Origin: Vibrio campbellii CAIM 519 = NBRC 15631 = ATCC 25920
GTDB lineage: Bacteria; Pseudomonadota; Gammaproteobacteria; Enterobacterales; Vibrionaceae
DNA length: 64,000 nt
Direction of reading: 5' to 3'
Assembly: GCF_002163755.1 (NCBI RefSeq)
Contig: NZ_CP015864.1
Coordinates: 310,001 to 374,000 of the forward strand
Positions 8,439 through 17,486 of this stretch are shown piece by piece. Position numbers and translations under genes: made by a program. The first letter of the stretch is position 1; each line of letters starts with the position of its first letter. The notes beneath the pieces were generated by a model. The model saw nothing but the letters and a program-made list of their open reading frames with translations. It was not told the DNA's origin and made no database searches.

Positions 8439-10794
8439 ATTTCGCTTAGCTAACGCCGCCTTGTTCGTCATTATTACCGTGATGGTGGTTCTGGCGTGCA
8501 TGACTCATGTTAATTCAAGAAATACTCAAGCGGTACACACATCGCTTTCTGAGATTGGTCACCATTTGATAGAGGCTCGGGATAGCGTGGTTAATCCCTA
8601 CTCGATCCGAGAGCGGAGGAATTATGAAATCACGCATAGTTTAGTTGAGCTAGAGCTTGCTTCTGAACAATTGATTTCTGATTTCAAACAGTCGATTTGG
8701 TTTGATATCACGTCCACTAGGTTACGTGCGCAAAGTATCGTTGTTCAATTTGATGGCAAAGTTAGAGATGCGACTCAATCGTTAGACATGCTAATTGGTG
8801 TCCAGGTTGCCAATCAATACGAATTACTCACACTACATAACATTTACAAAGACCAATTTAGCGCCCAAACCGATGATATATGGTTGGAAGAGCATTATTT
8901 TGATTTTTTAACCAATGCAGCGTTACAAGGCGATAACCCCCAGAGCCAGAGTAGCTCATTATTTTTGAATAGACTGCGCCAAAGCGAGCGCAAGATAGAG
9001 TTGCTTACCAACAGGATTCTAGAAGGCCATTACTTTGAGTTTGTTGAGTATTCTGAGCAGCAGTTACTTGAAATCGCGCAACGTGAATCCAGACTGACGT
9101 GGCTGTTTGTTCTCCTGTCCATTATCTTATTAGTGACGGCGTTTGTGCTGCAAACTCAACATCGTGTGAATAAGCTCAAACATCTCAATGACGAGTTAAT
9201 AGAAGCGACAGAGAAAGCGGAGCGCGCAGCCAAAGCGAAGTCACAATTCTTAGCGACCATGAGCCATGAGTTAAGAACACCAATGAATGGGGTATTGGGG
9301 ATTTCACAAATCATTGCCAATGAAACTCAAGAAAAATCAACCAAAGAACATGTGAAAATAATCTTGGACTCCGGCCAGCACCTGATGACGATTCTCAATG
9401 ACATATTGGATTTTTCTAAAGTGGAAGAGAATAGACTGGATTTAGAAGCGGCACCTTTTAATTTGTTGCAAGTGTTAACTCCCGTTTGTAGCGCGATTCA
9501 GCCGCTTGTTGAAGAGAAAAATATCCAGCTTTATGTCGAAAATGAAGTGCCTGACACTATCGAGTTTAAGGGGGATTGTGCCCGTGTCCGCCAGATCTTG
9601 TTTAATCTCGCAGGCAATGCGGTGAAGTTTACTGGCGATGGGCACGTATTGATTCGGACTGAGCTTGATGAGCAAAAGCGATGTCTTCTTATCTCAGTCA
9701 ATGATACTGGTATTGGTATTCCGGGAGATAAGCAAGGTTGTATTTTTAACTCGTTTGAACAGGCTGATACTTCTACCACGCGTAAGTTTGGCGGAACCGG
9801 GCTTGGTCTTGCGATTGTCAAAAAGCTCACGGAATTGATGAGTGGAGAGATTAAACTCAAAAGTGTTGAGAGCATTGGGACTCAGTTTGTAGTGGAGCTT
9901 CCTATCCCTTGGATAGAGAAAGAATTGCCAGCAACACAAAACACCCCAGTTAAGCAACAACGGGAGAGTAAACGTCATCTTCACATTCTCCTTGCGGAAG
10001 ACAACCGAGTGAACGCGATTGTGGCGAAAGGCTTTTGTGAGAAGTTAGGACACACGGTTGAGATTGCTGAGAATGGTTTGATTGCGACTAAGAAAGCACA
10101 AGAACACCAATATGACCTGATATTGATGGACAATCATATGCCAGAGATGAGCGGGGTTGAGGCGACGCGCTTTATTCGTGAAAGGCTTGGTATCAACACC
10201 GTATTGTTTGCCTATACCGCCGATGTATTTAGAGAAGCGCACGACAACTTCATTGAAGCGGGGGCAGACCATGTCCTGACTAAGCCGCTACAGCGTGAGA
10301 GTTTTTCTGATGCGCTCAAGCAGTTCTCTTCTCGTTTACCTGTCCAGAATTATGAAGCATTAGAGCAGACTGAAAACGTGATTGAGTTGCACCGTGAACC
10401 GATTGAGAAGCTGAGGCTCACGGAAGAAGAGTTAACTCAATCAGAGATGTTAGAAGTGCTGAAAGAAGATCCTGATGCATGTTTAGATTTGCTTGAAACC
10501 ATTGTGAACGACTTCGAAAAGTCGGTTGATGAATTGATTGAGTATTTCATGGCTGAAGACTTAGCGCCACTTTATAGCACCTTGCACACCATCAAAGGGA
10601 TGGCGTTGAACCTTGGATTAGATACGCTAGCGAATCAGGCTCTAGACATCGAAACTCAAGTGAAGAACAAACAGATACCTGATATTGAGCAACTGCAGAA
10701 ACTGATTAACCGATTGCAAGTTAACGTACACCAAGGGCAACGCTTGATTGATCGATGTCGGACGCGTCAAGCGGATTCAAATCTAGTGATTTAG
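8431..10794 (+). CDS. hybrid sensor histidine kinase (HisKA-HATPase-REC-Hpt)
   Basis: I place the start at ATG 8431, 8 bases after GGAGG and overlapping the peroxidase stop; an upstream TTG (8425) is less likely. The 787-aa product has an N-terminal membrane helix, a periplasmic sensor of about 190 residues I do not recognise, a second membrane helix (about 223-243), HisKA with H279 in SHELRTP, HATPase (DTGIGI, GGTGLGL), a receiver with D567 in MDNHMPEMSG, and an Hpt domain with H719 in LHTIKGMAL. This is a complete four-step phosphorelay sensor lacking its own output regulator nearby. The nearest free receivers are those of the divergent vieSAB-like operon. Confidence 0.88.
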   Translation: MNKFRLANAALFVIITVMVVLACMTHVNSRNTQAVHTSLSEIGHHLIEARDSVVNPYSIRERRNYEITHSLVELELASEQLISDFKQSIWFDITSTRLRAQSIVVQFDGKVRDATQSLDMLIGVQVANQYELLTLHNIYKDQFSAQTDDIWLEEHYFDFLTNAALQGDNPQSQSSSLFLNRLRQSERKIELLTNRILEGHYFEFVEYSEQQLLEIAQRESRLTWLFVLLSIILLVTAFVLQTQHRVNKLKHLNDELIEATEKAERAAKAKSQFLATMSHELRTPMNGVLGISQIIANETQEKSTKEHVKIILDSGQHLMTILNDILDFSKVEENRLDLEAAPFNLLQVLTPVCSAIQPLVEEKNIQLYVENEVPDTIEFKGDCARVRQILFNLAGNAVKFTGDGHVLIRTELDEQKRCLLISVNDTGIGIPGDKQGCIFNSFEQADTSTTRKFGGTGLGLAIVKKLTELMSGEIKLKSVESIGTQFVVELPIPWIEKELPATQNTPVKQQRESKRHLHILLAEDNRVNAIVAKGFCEKLGHTVEIAENGLIATKKAQEHQYDLILMDNHMPEMSGVEATRFIRERLGINTVLFAYTADVFREAHDNFIEAGADHVLTKPLQRESFSDALKQFSSRLPVQNYEALEQTENVIELHREPIEKLRLTEEELTQSEMLEVLKEDPDACLDLLETIVNDFEKSVDELIEYFMAEDLAPLYSTLHTIKGMALNLGLDTLANQALDIETQVKNKQIPDIEQLQKLINRLQVNVHQGQRLIDRCRTRQADSNLVI

Positions 10795-10915
10795 TCGTGC
10801 GAGAGCTGTATTTTCTACCTTGTGGGTGGGCGTAAGAGACGGACTGTGGTTTACTTAGTTCTCTTTTTGGCACCTTCTCCTTTTGGGGTGCGCAACGGCA
10901 GGGCAGGGAATTGCA

Positions 10916-11383
10916 ATGAGTCAACACACCGCAGTGATTAAGTGGCAGCGTCAAACAGGCGAAATCTTCAGTGATAATCAATACAGCCGAGCGCACGTTT
11001 GGCAGTTCGACGGCGGGCTTTGTGTTCCTGCTTCACCATCTCCTCATGTTGTCCCGCTGCCTTTATCAGTAGCAGAGAATGTGGACCCAGAAGAAGCGTT
11101 TATTGCGGCACTTTCAAGCTGTCATATGCTGGTCTTTCTCTCTATTGCTGCTAAGCGTCGTTATGTGATTGATTCCTACGTTGATGAAGCGGTGGGCGAG
11201 CTGACTGCAGGAGAAAATGGCAAAGAGTGGGTTTCAAAAGTAACGCTTAGGCCAAACATTGTCTTTTTTGGAGACAAACAACCGACGCGTGAACAGTTAG
11301 AAAAAATGCATCACATGGCACATGAAAACTGCTTTATTGCCAACTCCGTGAAGACTGATGTCGTGACAGAGTTATTGGATTAG
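10916..11383 (+). CDS. OsmC/Ohr-family peroxiredoxin-like protein
   Basis: The 155-aa cytosolic protein has the OsmC fold signature EEAFIAALSSCHML with its first redox cysteine, and a second cysteine in HENCFIANSVKTDV near the C-terminus, the usual pair that reduces organic hydroperoxides in this family. ATG 10916 follows a GGGCAGGGAA site; an in-frame TTG 33 bases upstream adds residues not typical of the family. It stands alone between the kinase and the DUF2804 gene, but its stress-related function fits the peroxidase upstream. Whether it is OsmC-like or Ohr-like is not decided here. Confidence 0.85.
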   Translation: MSQHTAVIKWQRQTGEIFSDNQYSRAHVWQFDGGLCVPASPSPHVVPLPLSVAENVDPEEAFIAALSSCHMLVFLSIAAKRRYVIDSYVDEAVGELTAGENGKEWVSKVTLRPNIVFFGDKQPTREQLEKMHHMAHENCFIANSVKTDVVTELLD

Positions 11384-11410
11384 AAGAGTGATTCATTAAA
11401 AGCGTTCCGA

Positions 11411-11432
11411 AGGCAGGCACTCTTGCCTGCTA
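11411..11432 (+). terminator. possible terminator after the OsmC-family gene
   Basis: GCAGGCA at 11413-11419 pairs with TGCCTGC at 11424-11430 over a CTCT loop. It lies 30 bases after the stop codon but lacks a clear T-run (TATTAAACCC follows), so termination may be weak. Confidence 0.45.
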
Positions 11433-11606
11433 TTAAACCCAAGTTAAAGCTCTAATTAACCGTTTGATAGTTTGAGTATGGGTGACTGGTCTCACGTTTC
11501 CTTTCATTTAACGTCGATATGTGGGCCAATCTTGTGCAGTGGCGCAAACTGTGCGTTGTTAAATTAATGTTAATATCGAATGGTGTGTCATTGATTAATA
11601 GCGAGC

Positions 11607-12617
11607 ATGGATGTGCAAACGCCTTTGAATCCCTTTATTCAAGCGAATGGATTACCTCAATTTGGTCATTTAGCATCGATTCCCGAATCCCTTCAGTTGG
11701 ATGCGTTTCAGTATGTTAATGAGATGGACCTGCCTGCATCGAGTTGGCGAAAGCGATTCGACTATAAGCAGTTCCAGTTCGTCTCGATCGTGACAGAGAA
11801 ATACATCATTGGCGTCGCGATTGCCGATATTCGCTATTTGGCATCTGGCTTTTGCTATGTGTTCGATACGGAAACCCATGAACTTGTTGAGCAGCAGTGG
11901 CTAAAGCCGCTTAACATGGGCTATCAAACACAACCTTCTAGTTGGAACAGTCAAGCCTATCTCGCTAATGATGCCATTCAATTTAAGATTGAACATGGAC
12001 TCTGGCACATACAGCTTTCAACAGACCTTATTCAAGCTGACTTGAAGTTAAAACCTGAGTCAGAAAGCTTGCCTTTGATGGTCTGCACGCCAACAGCATA
12101 TTCGGGCTGGACTTATACCCAAAAACACAACGCACTCACCATACATGGTCAAATGAGTGTGAAAGGGCAGCCACAAGATCTAAGCAACGCAGTCGCCGGG
12201 TATGATTTCTCAGCTGGTTACATGCGCAGAGAGACCAGTTGGCGGTGGGCGAGTATCAATCATCGCCGTGAGGACAAAAGCATAGGGCTGAACCTTGCGG
12301 CTGGTGTGAATGAAACTGGGAATTGTGAAAACGTCATTTGGATTGATGGAGAGCGCCACTTGATGCCGCCCGTACATTTCGAGTTTTCTCGCATGCATCA
12401 AGAAGCGTCATGGCGAATTACCTCACAAGACAAGCGCATCGACTTGATCTTCAAGCCTAAAAATCAACGATCAGAGAAAAAGAACTTTTGGTTTTTGAAG
12501 AGTAACTTTCGTCAGTTTGTCGGTTACTTTTCGGGCTATTTGATTGATGACAATGGCATTAAACACGAACTCGATGAGGTGATGGGACTCACCGAAGATC
12601 ATTACGCGAAATGGTAG
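11607..12617 (+). CDS. DUF2804 family protein
   Basis: The 336-aa protein matches my memory of the DUF2804 family: a beta-rich protein with the KQFQFVSIVTEKYIIGVAI segment near the N-terminus and a WAS-x-N-H-R motif in the middle. No signal peptide or membrane helices are seen. DUF2804 proteins have no firm function; a lipocalin-like or lipid-related role has been suggested from fold similarity, which would agree with the fatty-acid-hydroxylase-type gene that starts 9 bases after its stop. The start at ATG 11607 has only a weak AGCGAG ribosome binding site. Confidence 0.75.
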   Translation: MDVQTPLNPFIQANGLPQFGHLASIPESLQLDAFQYVNEMDLPASSWRKRFDYKQFQFVSIVTEKYIIGVAIADIRYLASGFCYVFDTETHELVEQQWLKPLNMGYQTQPSSWNSQAYLANDAIQFKIEHGLWHIQLSTDLIQADLKLKPESESLPLMVCTPTAYSGWTYTQKHNALTIHGQMSVKGQPQDLSNAVAGYDFSAGYMRRETSWRWASINHRREDKSIGLNLAAGVNETGNCENVIWIDGERHLMPPVHFEFSRMHQEASWRITSQDKRIDLIFKPKNQRSEKKNFWFLKSNFRQFVGYFSGYLIDDNGIKHELDEVMGLTEDHYAKW

Positions 12618-12626
12618 GAACGGACT

Positions 12627-13484
12627 ATGGAATGGTCACAGATTACGGAACATCCTGATTTATTGTTGATGTTGCTCGCGCCAATATTCTTTCTTTGTAT
12701 TGCGGCAGAATATTGGTTTGGGCAACGTGGTGGTCGATTACCTGAGAGTGCGCGATATTACTTGCCAGAAGTCGTGTGTAACTTTGTATTGGCTGGGCTT
12801 CATCAAGCGACAGATATCTTAACAGGGCTGTTGATCGCTAAACTGTATTTGTGGTGGTTTGGTTGGCGCTTGTTTGATATCGAGATGACGGTTTCTATCT
12901 TCATGTTACTCATGGTCTTGCAAGATTTCTTCTATTATTGGTTCCACCGAGCAAGCCATCGTATCCGTTGGATGTGGGCAGCGCACGTGGTGCATCACAG
13001 TTCAGAGCGCATGAACTTCAGTACCGCATTTCGTCAAAGCCTAATGTACCCATTAGCGGGTATGTGGTTATTCTGGTTGCCACTGGTCATTATTGGTTTT
13101 GATCCTAAGTGGGTGGTGTTTGTTGTGCTGCTCAACCTTGGTCTGCAATTCTTTGTTCATACTCAGTCGATTCGTTCCCTTGGACCTTTGGAGTGGGTCT
13201 TCAATACACCATCCCACCACCGCGTGCATCATGGCGTGAATCGTCAATACATTGATAAAAATTACGCTGGCGTGCTGATCATCTGGGATCGCATGTTTGG
13301 AACATTCGAGCCAGAAGTAGAAACCGTCCGTTATGGCATCTCAAAGCCCGTTAACAGCTTTAATCCTATTACCGTGACGTTCGCGGAATGGAAAGATATG
13401 TTCAAAGAGGTGACTCGTCCCAATTTGTCTTGGCGTCAGCGCTGGCGGTGCTTGTTTGCTCCTCCGTCCGATACAATTGAGTAA
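12627..13484 (+). CDS. sterol desaturase / fatty acid hydroxylase superfamily membrane protein
   Basis: The 285-aa integral membrane protein has several hydrophobic helices and the histidine clusters that bind the di-iron centre in this superfamily: HRASH, then HVVHH about 12 residues on, and HHRVHH near the C-terminus. Such enzymes hydroxylate or desaturate lipid chains using oxygen; the bacterial substrate here is unknown. It follows the DUF2804 gene after 9 bases, so the two probably form an operon working on the same lipid substrate (inference). Length is normal for the family. Confidence 0.85.
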   Translation: MEWSQITEHPDLLLMLLAPIFFLCIAAEYWFGQRGGRLPESARYYLPEVVCNFVLAGLHQATDILTGLLIAKLYLWWFGWRLFDIEMTVSIFMLLMVLQDFFYYWFHRASHRIRWMWAAHVVHHSSERMNFSTAFRQSLMYPLAGMWLFWLPLVIIGFDPKWVVFVVLLNLGLQFFVHTQSIRSLGPLEWVFNTPSHHRVHHGVNRQYIDKNYAGVLIIWDRMFGTFEPEVETVRYGISKPVNSFNPITVTFAEWKDMFKEVTRPNLSWRQRWRCLFAPPSDTIE

Positions 13485-13587
13485 CGGTTCTGAATGATTA
13501 ACTAAACGCCATACTATTAATGCTTGACAGTGTTCGGTGATGTTGCTTTAATGAGTATGGCGTTCTGTAAGTTTTAAGGGATCTACG

Positions 13588-13995
13588 ATGACATTTAATC
13601 GAGTTTTCTCAATCGTAACGATGACAGTGGCTACGCTTGGCTCTGGATACGCATACGCAACGCCTGCTTTTAATGCAGAGCAGTTGTGTAAAGCAGGGTT
13701 GGCACTGGCTATTGATAAGCAGCCTCGCGGGATTAAATCCGCGGGAACATCGGGTCAACGTATTTTGCTTGCTTTGAAAAATGGCAAAAACGATTGGGAT
13801 TACCGCTGCATGGTGAATCGTCAGAATCGTACGTTAAAGATTGATTCTAGAGACTTGAAGCGAAATGACAAATACTTCGCCCAAGCAATACGTTATCGCG
13901 TCAATGAAGGGAAGCGATCGGTTGAGGTCACCATGAAGAAACGCGCTGGTGGCGGGCTGAAAAACGATACGTTCACGACACTTCAGTTGGAGTAA
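13588..13995 (+). CDS. secreted/periplasmic protein of unknown function, 135 aa
   Basis: The protein has a signal peptide (about residues 1-24, ending YAYA) and a basic mature domain of about 110 residues with two cysteines (in EQLCKAG and YRCMVN) that may form a disulfide. It is rich in K/R with segments such as KIDSRDLKRND and VEVTMKKRAGGG. The ATG is preceded by AAGGGAT. It has its own strong terminator. I do not recognise the family. Confidence 0.7.
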   Translation: MTFNRVFSIVTMTVATLGSGYAYATPAFNAEQLCKAGLALAIDKQPRGIKSAGTSGQRILLALKNGKNDWDYRCMVNRQNRTLKIDSRDLKRNDKYFAQAIRYRVNEGKRSVEVTMKKRAGGGLKNDTFTTLQLE

Positions 13996-14030
13996 CCCCA
14001 AAGATATGGGGAACATCATAACGAAGACGC

Positions 14031-14057
14031 GCCCCTGCACTCTGCAGGGGCTTTTTT
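14031..14057 (+). terminator. rho-independent terminator
   Basis: Perfect 9-bp stem GCCCCTGCA (14031-14039) / TGCAGGGGC (14043-14051), CTC loop, followed by six T. It ends the transcript of the secreted-protein gene at 13588. Confidence 0.9.
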
Positions 14058-14179
14058 ATGCCTGCGGTTAGAGGTAGCAAATACAGAGATCGATTACAGC
14101 CACAGCATGATAGCAATGAAGTACGAATTTAAAGGATATTTTAGGGGACTGATAAAGAAGTTAGCTTGAGGAGAAAGCT

Positions 14180-14573
<394 letters not shown>

Positions 14574-15098
14574 ATGAGTATGTGGAAAGGTTTATTGGCA
14601 ATGCTGTTTGCTATCTCGCTGGTCGCTTGTACCACGGTAACGACCGATGTCGACAAGCAAGCGGATTTCTCATCCTACAAGACGTTTGATTTCGGTGAAC
14701 AATCAGATACCCCAACCAGTTTGGATGCTCGTCGTATTGAGCAAGGGTTGGCGGCTCAACTGGAATCCAGAGGATTATCGCGCGTGAAAAGCGGGGGGGA
14801 TCTGTACGTGCACCACGACATCATCAAGGAGTCGGAGATCGTATCTTCTGGTTCAAGCTTTAGTGTAGGTTACGGTTGGAACAGCTTTGGTGTGGTGGCG
14901 TCCAGTCCAGAGCGTTATAAGGAGAAGAAGTACGGCAAATTGGTCGTTGAGCTTGTCGATACTAAAGCCAATCAAGTGGTGTGGAAGGGGGTTTCTAGTC
15001 GTAAACTCACCGAGTCCATGAGTACTGAAAAACGCGAAGAGTTGATTTCGGAAGAAGTCACGAAAATGTTTGAAAACTACCCTTACGGCAAAGAGTAA
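14574..15098 (+). CDS. DUF4136 lipoprotein
   Basis: The 174-aa protein starts at ATG 14574 behind GAGAGGAG. It has a lipoprotein signal peptide with lipobox LVAC near residue 20, so the mature protein should be anchored to a membrane by its N-terminal cysteine. The rest fits DUF4136: D-x-x-ADFSSYKTFDF after the cysteine, and a C-terminal VVELVDTKANQVVWKG segment. Family members are outer-membrane-associated lipoproteins of unknown role. The gene is monocistronic. Confidence 0.85.
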   Translation: MSMWKGLLAMLFAISLVACTTVTTDVDKQADFSSYKTFDFGEQSDTPTSLDARRIEQGLAAQLESRGLSRVKSGGDLYVHHDIIKESEIVSSGSSFSVGYGWNSFGVVASSPERYKEKKYGKLVVELVDTKANQVVWKGVSSRKLTESMSTEKREELISEEVTKMFENYPYGKE

Positions 15099-15235
15099 AT
15101 TCAAGGTTAGATTATCGTCTAATTGCGGCAATAATTATTTGCAAAACGCTCTTTTTATTATCGATTGAGAATTTGAATTGCAAATTTGCACGCACGGAGT
15201 TACAACAGCGTATCGTTGTGGTTTAGGTGAATTCT

Positions 15236-15643
15236 GTGCGTGCTTACTTAGTCTGTGTATTAGGACTCTTTGTTGCGCTGATGGCTTTTGGGTTGAGTCA
15301 GGCTTCACCGTCACCAAAAATCTCCTACGCTGTCAGTTACACCTCTTCATTGATTGATGGCGAGGCACATTTAGAGAAAGCCCCGTTTTCTCCTTCACGT
15401 AAAGTCGCTGCGAGCTTATTCAGCCGCAACGCACTCCGCGTTAACCATTCCAATACATCGCCAGAATCGGACGATTTCGATGTGCTACCTGCACGTTGGT
15501 TAAATGACGTGCAGGATTTCAACAAATGCGTGTTTACTGACGTAGCGTTGCCTGTCATTCAAATTTTTTATTCACACTCCAAATATCGGCTGGGGGCAGG
15601 GCAAGAGTCCAACCTGATCTATCGCTTTATTCATGCGCGGTAA
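15236..15643 (+). CDS. secreted protein of unknown function, ~135 aa
   Basis: The frame opens at GTG 15227, but GTG 15236 is better placed, 5 bases after AGGTGA. The product has an N-terminal hydrophobic segment resembling a signal peptide (ending in LSQAS) and a polar mature part with a single cysteine (NKCVFTD). I do not recognise it. It lies 50 bases upstream of the DedA gene, so the two may be co-transcribed. Confidence 0.55.
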   Translation: MRAYLVCVLGLFVALMAFGLSQASPSPKISYAVSYTSSLIDGEAHLEKAPFSPSRKVAASLFSRNALRVNHSNTSPESDDFDVLPARWLNDVQDFNKCVFTDVALPVIQIFYSHSKYRLGAGQESNLIYRFIHAR

Positions 15644-15693
15644 TTCCTATTCATTAATTTTCGAAATTTGATTGTGATGTTTAGGAGTTTGTT

Positions 15694-16371
15694 ATGTTTG
15701 ATTCAATTACGCAGGTGCTGTTTGCTTTGTGGCACCAAGACTTTACTGCACTGATGGCACCGGGTAGTGCAGGTCTTATCTACTTTGTAGTGGGTGCGCT
15801 TATTTTTCTCGAGAGTGGTTTTATTCCCGCGGCACCTTTCCCTTGTGACAGTGTTGTTGTGCTTTCTGGCACTTTGGCGGCGGTGGGCGTACTAGACCCA
15901 GTGATGATCATGTTGGTGATCGTGGTGAGTGCGGCAATGGGCAGTTGGGCTGCGTACCTACAAGGTAAATGGTTAAACCGTTTACCAAAGGTGCAGGGGT
16001 GGGTAAATGCAGTGCCAGCAAAACGCTTGGAGCAAGTTGACATGTTACTTGGTAAGCATGGTTTAATTGCATTGTTCTGCGCGCGTTTTATTCCTGTTGT
16101 TCGCTCTTTGCTGCCATTAATGATGGGCTTGCGCGTTAATCGCGTGAGTAAGTTCCATTACTTCGCATGGTTGAGTGCAATTCTATGGACTCTGCTGCTT
16201 TGTGGTTTAGGTTTATTATTGCCTCTACTGCCAGAGAAGCTTAACAAGATTGTGACCATGGGATTGATGGCTGCACCGGTGATTACCCTGACTATTGCCA
16301 TTATGAGCTTTGTATTGGTGAAGGTGCGTAAGGCTTGGGGTAAATCGAAAACCACGCCGCAATTGCCATAG
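15694..16371 (+). CDS. DedA family membrane protein (VTT domain)
   Basis: The 225-aa integral membrane protein has the DedA/VTT pattern: a FLESGFIPAAPFPCDS segment with the conserved acidic residue and prolines near residues 35-50, and the RFIPVVRSLLPLMMG motif with conserved arginines near 130-145, followed by C-terminal transmembrane helices. DedA proteins are inner-membrane lipid (undecaprenyl phosphate or phospholipid) flippases or related transporters. AGGAG precedes ATG 15694. A strong terminator follows. The exact paralogue is not assigned. Confidence 0.88.
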   Translation: MFDSITQVLFALWHQDFTALMAPGSAGLIYFVVGALIFLESGFIPAAPFPCDSVVVLSGTLAAVGVLDPVMIMLVIVVSAAMGSWAAYLQGKWLNRLPKVQGWVNAVPAKRLEQVDMLLGKHGLIALFCARFIPVVRSLLPLMMGLRVNRVSKFHYFAWLSAILWTLLLCGLGLLLPLLPEKLNKIVTMGLMAAPVITLTIAIMSFVLVKVRKAWGKSKTTPQLP

Positions 16372-16400
16372 TCGTATAAACCTGAAGCTCGAAAAGCAAA

Positions 16401-16425
16401 AAAGGCGCGATGATCGCGCCTTTTT
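16401..16425. terminator. bidirectional rho-independent terminator
   Basis: GGCGCGAT (16404-16411) pairs with ATCGCGCC (16413-16420), flanked by AAA and TTTTT. It lies between the convergent DedA gene and the 105-aa periplasmic protein gene. Confidence 0.85.
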
Positions 16426-16456
16426 CGTTCTCTACGTAATTTGAATTGAGCGTGAA

Positions 16457-16774
16457 TTAGTAGCCATTCCTGTAAAGGTATTCGCCTACTTCTTTACACT
16501 CAGTTTTGTAGAGCTGTTCCATCTTGGCCTCATCCATGCCTTTTGCTTTGAATTCGGTCTCTGCCGAAGATAGCTGGCTGAATGTGTAACCACGTACTGC
16601 CATTAAGTAATGACGAAACATTGCACGGTGCTCAGGAACGGCAGTTCGGGTGTTAGACGCATTGGCACACTCCATCAGAGAGCTGTTGCTCATTTCTTCT
16701 GGTTTTGCTGCGTGCGTAGTTGTTGTGAATAAAGTAATAAGCGCCAAAGTGGCAATAGTCGCGATTTTTTTCAT
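16457..16774 (-). CDS. small periplasmic protein of unknown function, 105 aa
   Basis: The protein has a clean signal peptide (MKKIATIATLALITLF, ending THAA near residue 23) and an alpha-helical mature part of about 82 residues with two cysteines (MECAN and KTECKEV) likely to form a disulfide. The family is not recognised; such short helical periplasmic proteins are common in Vibrio. It shares a bidirectional terminator with DedA and is probably monocistronic. Confidence 0.7.
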   Translation of the reverse strand: MKKIATIATLALITLFTTTTHAAKPEEMSNSSLMECANASNTRTAVPEHRAMFRHYLMAVRGYTFSQLSSAETEFKAKGMDEAKMEQLYKTECKEVGEYLYRNGY

Positions 16775-16868
16775 AATCAGGATCTCGAGTTAATTCGGTG
16801 TTCAGATGAGATCATCCATGGCTGGTACTGACGGTTTCCATATTGTGTCAGTACAGTCAATGTGCGAG

Positions 16869-17333
16869 CTAAGCGTCGCGACTGTGTGCAAACACGTACA
16901 GTAAATTGGCTTGCTTCCATCTAGCTAGATGATACGAGCGACGGTATGCAAATACATCGGCAGCATCGGGTAATGGCGTTGCTTTGAGCGCTATGTCCAA
17001 CAGTGATGGAGACAAAAACGCGACTAACAGGTGATAGTCGGGCGTTATATTTAGTGGTAACTCACCATCGTTACCGGATGTACGGCGACAAGGGAGTAAA
17101 CCAAGCAAATCACGTTTTAGGTGACGAAAGTAACCGTCTGGACTCCAAGAGTCGCGAGTACTCCATGCACGATAAGGCGCTTTTATTGCGTGATAATCGT
17201 ATTGAGTGAGCTTATAAAGCTTTTCTGAATGCGTGTAGTGGAATTCTGAGGATGGCTGATTTTGCGCTGCAAGCATTTGCCCTGAGAACAGGGAGAGTGA
17301 CGACAAAAGCAAAAGGCGAAATACGTGAACCAA
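16869..17333 (-). CDS. exported protein of unknown function, 154 aa
   Basis: The predicted protein starts with a signal peptide (about 23 residues, ending MLAA) and continues with a tyrosine- and arginine-rich region with no motif I recognise. Codon usage looks like its neighbours. No strong Shine-Dalgarno is seen before ATG 17333. Likely real because of the export signal, but unsupported by family knowledge. Confidence 0.5.
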   Translation of the reverse strand: MVHVFRLLLLSSLSLFSGQMLAAQNQPSSEFHYTHSEKLYKLTQYDYHAIKAPYRAWSTRDSWSPDGYFRHLKRDLLGLLPCRRTSGNDGELPLNITPDYHLLVAFLSPSLLDIALKATPLPDAADVFAYRRSYHLARWKQANLLYVFAHSRDA

Positions 17334-17441
17334 AACTAACCCTAAAACACTATGGAATCGATATTCGTTTGCTGCCTGAAGGTGGCGCTTTCGTATACTA
17401 ACGACTTGCTGAAAGGATGAACAGTTTTTTGTCGCATTAAA

Positions 17442-17466
17442 AAAGGGAGCGTATTAGCTCCCTTTT
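17442..17466 (-). terminator. rho-independent terminator of the L,D-transpeptidase-like gene
   Basis: GGGAGC (17445-17450) pairs with GCTCCC (17457-17462); reading leftward on the minus strand it is followed by TTTTTTAA. It lies about 20 bases beyond the stop of the 17487 gene. Confidence 0.8.
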
Positions 17467-17486
17467 CAACATTAGGTCAAGAAACC

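Noticed and set aside
10721..10996. 91-codon minus-strand open frame across the kinase/OsmC junction
   Set aside because: It overlaps the ends of two well supported plus-strand genes and shows no protein character.
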